Below are positions 1 to 7,607 of a DNA stretch of 38,895 nucleotides, piece after piece. The stretch's first letter is position 1; every line of letters starts with the position of its first letter. Below the pieces are notes generated by a model. The model did not search any database. It was not told where the DNA came from and was given only the letters and a program-made list of their open reading frames with translations. Position numbers and translations under genes: made by a program. The DNA comes from a virus: positions 1-38,895 of IMG/VR virus record IMGVR_UViG_3300020205_003958; one strand, 5' to 3'.

Positions 1-994
1 TTATTCCTTGCTCACGTTTCCACAAGGTCTCAATTTGTGCAGCATCTGCAGCATTCTCAGGACGATCAAAATATTCTCTTAATTTCTCTGCTTCTTGATC
101 TTTTTGTGATGTGCTAGCTACGGGTGGAGGAGGAGCAGCAGGTGTTGCAGCAGGTGCGGGAGGAGGAGTTTCTTGAGGTTGTGGGTTAGCAGCAGCATGT
201 GCCTGTGTAGCAGCCATAAAGCCACCAATACCACCAGACATACCACCTTCAAATATACCTTTCATTGCAGCTGCATCTGATGCGCCACGTTCTCCACCAT
301 GTTTTTCAATCATTCCTGTAAAGGACGACATCATCGAGCTTGGAGAATCGACTTTAGGAGGAGGTATTTGTTCAGCGGGTGGTGCAGCTGATTCAGCGGT
401 GGCTGCTGGTGGTGCTTCGCTAGAAGGAGGAGAGGATGTATCATCCCCTTCTTTCATCAATTCAGCAGCAATACCAAGTGTTGCTGTCAAACCAATAGCG
501 AGAATACCAAATTTCTTGAGAAACCCCTTGAACATTGACTTTGTACCTTTCACGGCACCAAGAATGTTACCTATTATCCCACCTTTTTCTTTTTTATCAT
601 TACCTTCTGTAGCAGAAGGGGCAGGGGCACTTACCTTTATAGCTTCAGATGCAGCCTCTTCACCAGAGGCTGCATCTTTGAATGCTTTTTCTTTTTGGAG
701 ACGTTGTGCTTCTTTCATTGAAGTCACATGAGCATTCATTACTGCTGCTAAGTTATAAACATTATCAGCAATGTTCATTACAACAGACTCAATACGTGCA
801 AGCACAGCACTATTATCCGATTGAAGAGCACCTTGTTCTTTCAACGCATCGGCTACTTGAGTGTCCTCTTCTTCTGCTCCAAACTTTTTTGCAAACGTTT
901 TACCAATCGCAGCCCCTAGGATACCTGTTTTTGATAAACTAGATCCAAAGTTCTTTGCTGCTTGTTTTTTAACGTCTGTGAGAAAGCCTGCCAT
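1..994 (-). CDS. Ala/Pro-rich virion protein, cut by left edge
   Basis: This leftward reading frame starts at an ATG at 994-992 that overlaps the preceding stop (TAATG). It stays open for 331 codons to the window edge, so its C-terminus is missing. Visible parts are an N-terminal helical, Ala/Lys/Glu-rich region (residues about 1-120), a hydrophobic segment at about 162-180 (GILAIGLTATLGIAAELM) that could be one membrane-type helix, two Pro/Ala-rich linkers (about 187-220 and 270-293), and the start of another domain. It lies directly downstream of the gp26 chaperone pair, where many tailed phages carry the tape measure gene, and it could also carry the tail lysozyme missing from gp5. Neither role is shown by the visible part. 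I do not recognise the family. That it is a virion or tail-assembly protein is inferred from its neighbours. Confidence 0.6.
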   Translation of the reverse strand, partial: MAGFLTDVKKQAAKNFGSSLSKTGILGAAIGKTFAKKFGAEEEDTQVADALKEQGALQSDNSAVLARIESVVMNIADNVYNLAAVMNAHVTSMKEAQRLQKEKAFKDAASGEEAASEAIKVSAPAPSATEGNDKKEKGGIIGNILGAVKGTKSMFKGFLKKFGILAIGLTATLGIAAELMKEGDDTSSPPSSEAPPAATAESAAPPAEQIPPPKVDSPSSMMSSFTGMIEKHGGERGASDAAAMKGIFEGGMSGGIGGFMAATQAHAAANPQPQETPPPAPAATPAAPPPPVASTSQKDQEAEKLREYFDRPENAADAAQIETLWKREQGI

Positions 995-1176
995 TATTGT
1001 CTATTCTGAAGCCTTTGTTGCTCTTCTTTTAAGTATTCTTTGAGCATATCAACATAAAGGTCTCTTTCGAATGGATAGAGATTTTCAAGCTCGGTTAGTG
1101 AGTATTTATGGTGCTGAACCATACTAAACAATAGCGTGTAGTAGTTCGCTATAGAATTGTGGATCAGCCCAATGTA
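994..1176 (-). CDS. -1 frame extension of gp26 (gp51 position)
   Basis: This frame is open from the slippery T-run at the end of gp26 to a TAA at 996-994, 60 residues, in the -1 frame relative to gp26. Read by frameshift from gp26 it would give a fusion of about 293 residues. Read independently, the first ATG is at 1122-1120 and gives 42 residues (MVQHHKYSLTELENLYPFER and onward), but there is no Shine-Dalgarno-like sequence before that ATG. The peptide is acidic, helical and aromatic, like the short frameshifted extension of phage tail assembly chaperones (lambda G/GT type). In T4 gene 51, a baseplate hub assembly factor, acts with gene 26, but T4 gp51 is much longer, so equating the two is only positional. 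The stop overlaps the next start as TAATG. Confidence 0.65.
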   Translation of the reverse strand, partial: YIGLIHNSIANYYTLLFSMVQHHKYSLTELENLYPFERDLYVDMLKEYLKEEQQRLQNRQ

Positions 1177-1874
1177 AAAAAATCTGTTAGTGTCTTAAGT
1201 GTAATCTTAACTTCCTTACCATTAGAATTAGTGTAACCTATTACGTGTTCAACACGCGGCATTGCTTCCACATATTCCTGAATACTTTGATATGTTTTCA
1301 CATCAAGCGATTCAAGGAATTGTCTAACTTCTTCAGAAGAAAAATCTGAGGTGTTATGAGTAATTCCATTATCCGTTACCGATTCAATACACGCTTGCAT
1401 AATAGCAAAGTTAAAATCAACAGCATCATTAATTTTTTCAACCTCACTCATTATACTTAATTGAGGATATTTTAGTTTAATTGATGATGTAGGGGATACC
1501 TCAACAATGTTGCTTACTTGCTTGGGATATTTTACCTCAATGTCATCCAGATTTACTTCGATATCGTATACCTTTGAATCTTCGTTATCACGGTATGAAA
1601 GTGTAATTATATTTTGTACCGATCTTGCACGAAGCTTAATAAAAAAGTATTCGAGATCAAACGTAGTGAATGTATCAACGTTTACATTCTCCTCTGTTAT
1701 ACAATTGGCAATCACTTGTTTCAATGCTCTGACAATCTCACCTGGCTCTTCGCTTGATTGCGCAATAAGAAGAATCTTCTCCTCTTTAACCAGGAACGGT
1801 CGGAAGGCTATTTTTTGTTGTGTTGAGGGAAGAACCAACGAAAATGTTGGATGCGTCAAGACTGGAAGTCCCAT
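1164..1874 (-). CDS. 26: gp26-like baseplate hub / tail chaperone protein
   Basis: This is the T4 gp26 family (T4_baseplate). The N-terminus is typical: PVLTHPTFSLVLPST, then FRPFLVKEEKILLIA at about residues 25-39. In T4 gp26 is needed for hub assembly of the baseplate. In the wider family the protein behaves like a tail assembly chaperone with a frameshifted longer form. At 236 residues it is slightly longer than T4 gp26 (about 208). The start has a good ribosome site (AGGAG) six bases upstream of the ATG. It sits downstream of the gp54-like gene in a leftward operon, and its last codons contain a T7 slippery run. Family assignment is confident; the chaperone role is inferred from family knowledge. 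Confidence 0.88.
   Translation of the reverse strand: MGLPVLTHPTFSLVLPSTQQKIAFRPFLVKEEKILLIAQSSEEPGEIVRALKQVIANCITEENVNVDTFTTFDLEYFFIKLRARSVQNIITLSYRDNEDSKVYDIEVNLDDIEVKYPKQVSNIVEVSPTSSIKLKYPQLSIMSEVEKINDAVDFNFAIMQACIESVTDNGITHNTSDFSSEEVRQFLESLDVKTYQSIQEYVEAMPRVEHVIGYTNSNGKEVKITLKTLTDFFTLG
1176..1182 (-). promoter_or_regulatory. Candidate -1 ribosomal frameshift site
   Basis: The minus strand reads GAT TTT TTT ACA in the gp26 frame, a run of seven T, so T TTT TTT fits the X XXY YYZ slippery pattern. It spans codons 232-233 of gp26, three codons before the gp26 TGA. After a -1 slip the next codon is TAC and the frame stays open for 60 residues. I did not identify a downstream pseudoknot. Confidence 0.6.
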
Positions 1875-1899
1875 AATATACTCCTAATTGTTATATCGC

Positions 1900-2709
1900 T
1901 TAAAATAAATTACGTATGCTTGTAGATGCAGCGAGAGCGCCTTGCACGCGTCTTGTTCCTTGTAATCCTTGAAGAACCTGTACAGCTGTCCCTACTTTTA
2001 CTAGTTTTTGTAGTGGGGACAATTCCATCATACCGCCTCTTCCCAGCGCCATAGGAGTACCTGCATTTTCCAAAATATTTTGAAGGTACGCAAATGTTAC
2101 AGAGAATTGCATTAGTGATGAGTCACTCCAATTCAAATTAACATCAGGGACACTGATCGGAAAAGCATCTGTTAGCCGTGTAGCAAAGATAGTCTCACCC
2201 TGTTCATTATATTGTCTAACAACAATATCAACAGCATAGTTTTCTTTAAACTCTACTTCATATGCCTTTTTACCACCACCATCAGTTTTGTCACGCAAAA
2301 CATCGGAGTCGCCTCTTACAATACCTTGCATCCAGTTGTAAAAGAACTTATACATCTCGCCCTGTCCATCACCAATCACTTGTAGGGTGAAGTCGTTGTA
2401 TTGCATTGAATATGGAATCTTTTCATGCGGTCCATATCCGTAACGATTGACATCCACAGTATTGATTGTACGACCAGGTAAGGCTGCACCTTCAGCATAC
2501 AGAGATATTTTTGATGCTGCTTTACTTCCAACAACAATTTTGGGAGGTGTTATTTCAACATCAAATAGGTTTGTACGCGCAACCCCGGTTGCACGAATCT
2601 CAGACATAAAATTGCCGATCTTGCCACCAGATCCGCCTGACTTACCACCAAAAAGTGATTTGAGAGCTGCTACCGTTCCGATAGCATTCATCGCTGTGTT
2701 TAAGCTCAT
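1900..2709 (-). CDS. 54: gp54-like baseplate tail-tube initiator
   Basis: This 269-residue protein has the features of the T4 gp19/gp54/gp48 tail-tube fold. They include TNLFDVEITPP near residue 48, LPGRTINTVDVNRYGYG in the first half, NDFTLQVIGDGQGEMYKFFY, and DAFPISVPDVNLNWSDSSLM followed by FSVTFAYLQ late in the protein. The Gly/Ser-rich N-terminus (residues about 18-30) and the closeness of gp48 and gp26 favour gp54, which starts tail-tube polymerisation on the hub, over the major tube protein gp19. The ATG abuts the TAA of the previous gene, so translational coupling is likely. The main alternative is another tube-fold paralogue; a structural match would settle it. Confidence 0.68.
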   Translation of the reverse strand: MSLNTAMNAIGTVAALKSLFGGKSGGSGGKIGNFMSEIRATGVARTNLFDVEITPPKIVVGSKAASKISLYAEGAALPGRTINTVDVNRYGYGPHEKIPYSMQYNDFTLQVIGDGQGEMYKFFYNWMQGIVRGDSDVLRDKTDGGGKKAYEVEFKENYAVDIVVRQYNEQGETIFATRLTDAFPISVPDVNLNWSDSSLMQFSVTFAYLQNILENAGTPMALGRGGMMELSPLQKLVKVGTAVQVLQGLQGTRRVQGALAASTSIRNLF

Positions 2710-3300
2710 TTATGTTTGTACCATTCTGCGGCTGTCACGCCATACTTGTTGTTTTGTTGCTCCCACGAATCTTTCCAATGGCAGGAATAGAGCTGTTTCC
2801 CATTGGTCGGCAGGCACCCAAAGAAAACGTGTTCTTACGTGACTATTTAGATAGTGTTTTACACATGGTTTAAAATAACGAAATCTGACAGCTTTGTTTA
2901 AAAGCGCGTATGACAACCTCAACTTTGTTGAGTCATCATTGTTAGTATTATTGGCTAATGTATACAGGTTATCCATTAGTCTTGCTCTAAGCACGTGCGG
3001 TAGATAGTGGAGGTTTATACCGTAAAATCCACCTTTAACCCTCTTGAACGGGAATATGAGGGGGAACCGATCGTAGTACGGCAATTCATCTTTCATTTTA
3101 GGATCGTACATAAACAAATACATACGACCAACGGTCAGAGAGGTTACAAGTCGATCTGATTGTTTTGTTACCAATTGTTTTGGATTCTGAACGACACGAA
3201 CACTCTTTGCTTGCTCTCTAAGCCACATATTAGCCGCTAGAGTTCGGTTGGACGGATCCGTTGCAGTCTCTAATAAGTTTGTAAAAAGCTCTGTTGCCAT
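2710..3300 (-). CDS. T4-family protein resembling gp2 DNA end protector
   Basis: This is a soluble basic protein of 196 residues. Residues 58-105 (VGRMYLFMYDPKMKDELPYY, then RFPLIFPF and GFYGINLHYLP) match from memory a family found in many T4-like marine phages and often annotated as gp2, the DNA end protector. T4 gp2 (about 274 residues) binds the packaged DNA terminus and shields it from RecBCD. In T4 gene 2 also lies next to gene 4, as here. The start overlaps the gp4 stop (TAATG) and AGGA lies just upstream. The family name is a recollection rather than a proof, so a neutral label of conserved virion/neck protein is the fallback. Confidence 0.5.
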   Translation of the reverse strand: MATELFTNLLETATDPSNRTLAANMWLREQAKSVRVVQNPKQLVTKQSDRLVTSLTVGRMYLFMYDPKMKDELPYYDRFPLIFPFKRVKGGFYGINLHYLPHVLRARLMDNLYTLANNTNNDDSTKLRLSYALLNKAVRFRYFKPCVKHYLNSHVRTRFLWVPADQWETALFLPLERFVGATKQQVWRDSRRMVQT

Positions 3301-3737
3301 TATTTGATTCCTAGTTCATGTTCTGTCATTATAGTAAATTTCCAGTTGCGGTCTCTACAGAATTCTCTCGCTGCTTGCCATTTAGCGTTGTTGATGCCCC
3401 ATGTATAAACTTCGCGTAGGTATTGTTTTGTTTGTTTTTTCTGCACGATCGGCGGTTTTGTTTCTCTAGCTGGTTTAATTTCTACAATTACTGTCTCAAC
3501 AACACCGTCACGATTACGTTTTTTTATTTGAAAATCCGGAAAGTACCTGTGTATCCTATTATCTATTGGGGAGCGATACGGGATGATTAACTCCTCACTG
3601 GACCACTGCTGAACGTCTTGGTGAGCATCTAAATACCCCATAAACTTTAATTCCCAGCTACTTCTGTAAACAATATTGGTCGGATCCCCTTTGTACTTTT
3701 GGGGATTGCGTGGTTTGAAGTAGCCTCTATAACTCAT
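3300..3737 (-). CDS. 4: gp4 head completion protein, nuclease-like fold
   Basis: This is T4 gp4 (gp50/65) family: 145 residues against 150 in T4, with the family's YRGDP-type N-terminus (here YKGDPTNIVYRSSWE). It carries the elements of a PD-(D/E)xK nuclease fold: E29 in SSWE, P67-D68-F69 and E86-I87-K88, followed by RETKPP. In T4 gp4 acts at the end of packaging to complete the head before tail joining. It is the first gene of the leftward operon. Its ATG is only 13 bases from the start of gp48 on the other strand and has no visible Shine-Dalgarno sequence. A TATAAATA motif on the minus strand ends six bases before the ATG. Confidence 0.9.
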   Translation of the reverse strand: MSYRGYFKPRNPQKYKGDPTNIVYRSSWELKFMGYLDAHQDVQQWSSEELIIPYRSPIDNRIHRYFPDFQIKKRNRDGVVETVIVEIKPARETKPPIVQKKQTKQYLREVYTWGINNAKWQAAREFCRDRNWKFTIMTEHELGIK

Positions 3738-3743
3738 AGGAAA

Positions 3744-3751
3744 TATTTATA
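3744..3751 (-). promoter_or_regulatory. Late-promoter-like TATAAATA upstream of gp4
   Basis: The minus strand reads TATAAATA followed by six bases and the gp4 ATG. This is the exact T4 late promoter core (gp55 sigma-type element). The predicted transcript would begin almost at the start codon. Such octamers occur by chance in AT-rich DNA, but this one sits in the 13-base spacer between divergent genes. Confidence 0.45.
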
Positions 3752-4752
3752 TGCCTGATGTTAATAGTGCGTACAGTCAAAATCTGTCTATCGCACAAAA
3801 AGCTCGGATAGACACTGCACTAGGAAATATTAATTCCGGTATCGATAACTTTTCCACTGCTGTCTCGGAAGGGTTTAAATCTGCATCTTTAAAAATTACA
3901 AGTTTGTTTGAAAACAAAGATTTTAAAAAGACAGGCGGGGCAACCCAATCAAAAAGCCCTGAAGAAGCAAAAGCTAACAAATCAGCATTTGCCGGAGCTC
4001 TTACTTTTCCTGCTGACTTACAGTATTACACGATGTTTTCTTTTAAAGAATATAAAAAGAAAGATGTAACGGCTGTTGCAAAGGATAGTTCCAGCGTCGT
4101 GATCGTGCTTCCATTGCCTGCTAATCTTTCTGAATCCTTTGCTGTTGAATATGCTACACCTGCTCTTGGTCCTGTTGTAGGAGCAGCTGCAGAAGGTATC
4201 ATAGCAGGTGCACGTAATGCTGGAGCAGCTGGTGTAGCTCAGTCTGTAATGAAGGGTGTTACCAACATACCAGCTGCTGCTGAGGCCGGTGCGCTCGGCG
4301 CGTTAAAGAAAATGGGTGGCGCCGGTGAGACAGCAGCAAACATAGGAAGTATGGCTCTTGGTGTTGCACCTAATCCACATCTAGCTGTGTTGTTTACAAA
4401 TATTGGTCTGCGTAGTCACAAGTTTAGTTACAAATTTGCGCCGAGAAGTGCTGCAGAGTTGGCTCGCTTGAAATCAATTATCTTTAACCTGAAGCAAAAG
4501 ATGCTTCCTGGTTTAGACAAAAGTGGTGGTATGCTGTTTTCGTTTCCTGATGTTGTAGATATTAAGTTTGTAACCGGTAAAGCAAAAGCGCCTTATATTA
4601 TTAAGAGATGTGTAATGGAGTCGTTGGATGTAAACTATTCTCCGGGTGGGTCGCCAGCATTTTTTAAAACCGGTGATCCTGTAATGGTTGAGATTTCTAT
4701 GTCATTCAAAGAAATGTCGCCATTTACAAGAGATGATATACCAGCGGTGTAA
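3751..4752 (+). CDS. 48: gp48-like tail-tube cap / baseplate-tube junction
   Basis: T4 gp48 forms the ring between the baseplate hub and gp54/tail tube. This 333-residue protein (T4: about 364) has the family hallmarks: FPADLQYYTMFSFKEY near residue 90, NPHLAVLFTNIGLRSHKFSY near 207, KFAPRSAAELARLKSIIFNL, and a C-terminal MLFSFPDVVDIKF plus MVEISMSFKEMSP. Between them is an Ala/Gly-rich stretch (about 140-200), probably flexible or helical. The start has AGGA about 9 bases upstream, in the spacer shared with gp4 on the other strand. It opens the rightward baseplate cluster. The family call is firm; the exact boundary of the Ala/Gly insertion is an estimate. Confidence 0.87.
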   Translation: MPDVNSAYSQNLSIAQKARIDTALGNINSGIDNFSTAVSEGFKSASLKITSLFENKDFKKTGGATQSKSPEEAKANKSAFAGALTFPADLQYYTMFSFKEYKKKDVTAVAKDSSSVVIVLPLPANLSESFAVEYATPALGPVVGAAAEGIIAGARNAGAAGVAQSVMKGVTNIPAAAEAGALGALKKMGGAGETAANIGSMALGVAPNPHLAVLFTNIGLRSHKFSYKFAPRSAAELARLKSIIFNLKQKMLPGLDKSGGMLFSFPDVVDIKFVTGKAKAPYIIKRCVMESLDVNYSPGGSPAFFKTGDPVMVEISMSFKEMSPFTRDDIPAV

Positions 4753-4763
4753 AAGGAACAATC

Positions 4764-5609
4764 ATGTCATCATATTTCAGTTATTTTCCTTCATTAATGT
4801 ATGCAAATACAGCTGCAGTTAATATTATTGCTAAGGTAAAGTTTGAAGAAACGGTTGCAAAGCGTCTTGCAAATTTTTACCCGTATACTCTCCAAGAAGG
4901 TGAGCGTGCTGATCAGGTTGCTGAAACGTACTATGAAGACTCATCGCTTGATTGGATCGTGTACTTAAGCAACGGTATAATTGATCCGTACCATCAGTGG
5001 CCCAAATCAAGCGGAGAACTTGATTCTTACGTTATTTTGAAACACGGCTCCATTGCTAATGCTCAATTGCAAACAGCATACTATAGAACCGATTATAATT
5101 TTGACGATAGAGTGATATCACCAGCAGTATATAATGGGTTATCAGCTAATTTAAAACAATTTTGGGATCCTATTGTAGGTTACAATGATGTTATCATTAA
5201 CTATCAACGAAGACAAAACGATATTGTTGTAGACACGAATAAAGTAGTTCAGTTGCAGGGCACCTTTGCTGTTTTTGAGGAAAGTACAATAATCAAGCAA
5301 TCAAATACCGTGATGGGTACTGTGGCATTTTCCAATTCTTCGCATGTTGTAATAAAACACGTATCCGGTACTTGGTCCACATCTACACAAGTACGCTACG
5401 CCCTTACCAATACTCTTGCAAACGCTAGTATAACAACAGTAACAACTATAAATCAACCAATCGCAAATAATGAAGTACCGTATTGGTCAGCTGTGTCACA
5501 ATATGATATGGAGCAAGAAAACAACGAAGCAGCAAAAAATATTCGTTTGTTGAATTCTGCATATGTTGAAGTTATTGAACGAGATATGAGAGATTTACTT
5601 GCTGTATGA
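4764..5609 (+). CDS. 53: gp53 baseplate wedge subunit
   Basis: This is T4 gp53 family, a wedge component that locks the wedges to the hub. The N-terminal half shows the family's LysM-like segment: YPYTLQEGERADQVAETYY at about residues 39-57, then DSSLDWIVYLSNGIIDPYHQ (about 59-78). The protein is 281 residues against 196 in T4. The extra part (about 145-235) is a Val/Thr-rich beta-type region that T4 lacks. The ATG follows AAGGA with good spacing. The stop overlaps the next start (ATGA), suggesting coupled translation with the hub gene. Confidence 0.85.
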   Translation: MSSYFSYFPSLMYANTAAVNIIAKVKFEETVAKRLANFYPYTLQEGERADQVAETYYEDSSLDWIVYLSNGIIDPYHQWPKSSGELDSYVILKHGSIANAQLQTAYYRTDYNFDDRVISPAVYNGLSANLKQFWDPIVGYNDVIINYQRRQNDIVVDTNKVVQLQGTFAVFEESTIIKQSNTVMGTVAFSNSSHVVIKHVSGTWSTSTQVRYALTNTLANASITTVTTINQPIANNEVPYWSAVSQYDMEQENNEAAKNIRLLNSAYVEVIERDMRDLLAV

Positions 5610-6847
5610 GTAAAATTTACGAACCAGGCGACGTCAAGATTTTGAGATTTGAGCTCTTTAATAGGAGTCTTAATGCGTCGGTTAATCCTCTTGATCAACT
5701 TGTTGGGTGTGATATTTTTGAGGATATGGCAAAGCCTACAATGTATGCTACATTCACATTGAACGATAATTTAGGGTTGATTTCAAAGTTTCCAATCATT
5801 GGTGAGGAAGAAATTCATTTTGAGTTTCAATCTCCTGGCATGGCTAAACCAACACTTTATAAATTTAGAAGTTTTGCTATTTCTAATATTCAAAAAGATG
5901 CAAACGGTAAAGGTAGTACATATACTATTAGGTGTGTAAGTGAAGAACACTTGTATGCAGGATCCTCTTTGGTAAAAGAATCGTTCAGTGATACTATTAG
6001 CAACATCATTCCTATTATTCTCTCAAAAAACCTGCAAACAAAAAAGGCTCTGAGTGTAGATCCGACGAAGGGGATCACTACTATACCTATTCCCAAACTC
6101 CATCCTCTCAAAGCTATTGATATGCTTCGTCAACGAGCAGTTAGTACGGAATATGCTTCATCAGCATATGTCTTTTTTGAAAATCAAGCAGGTTTCAATT
6201 TTAAGACTATTGAAGGGTTGATAAAGGGAAACCGTGATAATATTGGATCGCGTGAATTCAATGCACAGCAAAACACAATGGGTTCAAAGGAGTCAATGGC
6301 TGCAGCTTTCAGAACAATTATTAAATACGAAGCACTAGCAAAAAGCGATTCAAACAAAAAAGCAGCTGAAGGCGTGTTCACTGCTGTTACAAAAACATTT
6401 GACCTAAATGCAAAGACATTTGAATCAAAAGATTTTAAATTAAAAGACGTGTTTGACAAAATTCAAACTCCGGACAAATCAGCTCAAATACCAAGTAGTG
6501 ATAACTTTATAAATCAATTTGCTTCCGGTGTCCCTAAGCAATTTTTTACACTCAAGGATACATCTCGTCCTGATAATTTTATTGATATGGCAATGGCGAC
6601 ACGCAACTCATTTGTCGTCTTACTCAATTCAGATGTAACCCGAGTGTTAGTACATGGCGATACAGGATTAAAAGTAGGGGATATGATTAAAATGAGTCTA
6701 CCCGATGCGTCTGGTACAACAGATAGAAAAAAACCAGACAAAATGACGTCGGGTAATTATTTGGTCGTTAGATTGCGTCACATGGTAACAGCAAGTACAA
6801 AAACAAAACATGAAATAGTGTTTGATTGTGTGAGGATGGGGATTTAA
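5606..6847 (+). CDS. gp27/gpD-like baseplate hub protein
   Basis: At 413 residues it is close to T4 gp27 (391), whose trimer forms the central hub that holds the gp5 spike and fits the tail tube. The order gp53, this gene, then gp5 fits that role. Sequence features are an N-terminal beta-rich region (CDIFEDMAKPTMYATFTLND, residues about 34-54), GEEEIHFEFQSPG, and a late hub-type strand pattern (TRVLVHGDTGLKVGDMIKMS, then YLVVRLRHMVT near the C-terminus) as in gp27/gpD hubs with a second tube-like domain. Similarity is at the level of pattern and context. Translation is coupled to gp53 by ATGA, and its TAA directly abuts the gp5 ATG. Confidence 0.66.
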   Translation: MSKIYEPGDVKILRFELFNRSLNASVNPLDQLVGCDIFEDMAKPTMYATFTLNDNLGLISKFPIIGEEEIHFEFQSPGMAKPTLYKFRSFAISNIQKDANGKGSTYTIRCVSEEHLYAGSSLVKESFSDTISNIIPIILSKNLQTKKALSVDPTKGITTIPIPKLHPLKAIDMLRQRAVSTEYASSAYVFFENQAGFNFKTIEGLIKGNRDNIGSREFNAQQNTMGSKESMAAAFRTIIKYEALAKSDSNKKAAEGVFTAVTKTFDLNAKTFESKDFKLKDVFDKIQTPDKSAQIPSSDNFINQFASGVPKQFFTLKDTSRPDNFIDMAMATRNSFVVLLNSDVTRVLVHGDTGLKVGDMIKMSLPDASGTTDRKKPDKMTSGNYLVVRLRHMVTASTKTKHEIVFDCVRMGI

Positions 6848-7597
6848 ATGGCTACACAGAGCGTTGGCGAAGAGGGATTTAGATGGTTTATTGGTGTCGT
6901 GGAAGACCGCAACGATCCTGATAAGCAGGGTAGGGTTCGAGTTCGAGCTTATAATACACATGGTGATAAAGTTGAGGTTCCGACAAATACACTGCCTTGG
7001 GCAACGGTACTGATGCCTGGCTACAGCTCCAGTGCTAATCAAGTTGGTGTTTCTTCAACAGGTCTTCAATTAGGTTCAACTGTTGTTGGTTTCTTTATTG
7101 ATGGTAATGATACTCTAATGCCTGTTGTATTCGGTGTAATGCCTGGAAAAGGTGATATTCCAAAACTGGCAATTGGTCAAAACACTATAAATAAACAAAC
7201 ATTGGGACCGGAACCCGCATCAGCTTATAACACAAAGTATCCTTTCAACAAAGTTTATCAATCTGAATCAGGTCACGTGATAGAGATTGACGATACACCC
7301 AATTTTGAAAGACTGCACACGTACCACAGAACAGGAACGTACACGGAGATTAATGAAGACGGAAGAAGAGTGAACAAAATTGTGGGTGATGATTTTGAAA
7401 TAGTGCAGAAAGATAAAAATTTGTATATTCAAGGTGCATTTACAATTACCGCCAAAGGCAATATAACAATTAATGGCGACATAAAGGTGAATGGTTCTAT
7501 AACAGCGACTGGCGATGTAATTGGTGGTGGTATAAGTTTAGATAATCATACGCATAAAGAAAACGATTCTTTAAGTCAAACAAATAAGCCAAGCTAA
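6848..7597 (+). CDS. 5: gp5-like hub spike (OB fold + beta-helix, no lysozyme)
   Basis: This corresponds to T4 gp5 stripped of its lysozyme domain. Residues 1-100 form the OB-fold part (RWFIGVVEDRNDPDKQGRVR, TLPWATVLMPG, GSTVVGFFIDG, PVVFGVMPG). A linker and a YQSESGHVIEIDDTP element typical of Gp5/VgrG follow. Residues about 185-228 are short repeating strands (ITAKGNITINGDIKVNGSIT) expected of the triple-stranded beta-helix needle. The C-terminus has DNHTHKEN with H234 and H236, matching the HxH tip motif that binds iron in P2 gpV-type spikes. T4 gp5 is 575 residues because of its lysozyme; here 249. It makes the membrane-piercing tip. A peptidoglycan hydrolase must lie elsewhere or be absent. 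Confidence 0.88.
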   Translation: MATQSVGEEGFRWFIGVVEDRNDPDKQGRVRVRAYNTHGDKVEVPTNTLPWATVLMPGYSSSANQVGVSSTGLQLGSTVVGFFIDGNDTLMPVVFGVMPGKGDIPKLAIGQNTINKQTLGPEPASAYNTKYPFNKVYQSESGHVIEIDDTPNFERLHTYHRTGTYTEINEDGRRVNKIVGDDFEIVQKDKNLYIQGAFTITAKGNITINGDIKVNGSITATGDVIGGGISLDNHTHKENDSLSQTNKPS

Positions 7598-7607
7598 GAA
7601 AGTTTAT

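Noticed and set aside
1-3. TTA at the first bases as a stop for the leftmost minus-strand gene
   Set aside because: It is out of frame with the ATG at 994-992. The correct frame reads ATA there and remains open.
399-1043. Plus-strand open frames at 399-731, 682-942 and 861-1043
   Set aside because: The minus-strand frame from 994 is open across the whole region, has a coupled start, and its composition is coherent; the plus-strand frames are fragments.
7186-7193. TATAAATA inside gp5
   Set aside because: It lies in the middle of the coding region, over 400 bases before the next start. About six such octamers are expected by chance in this window.
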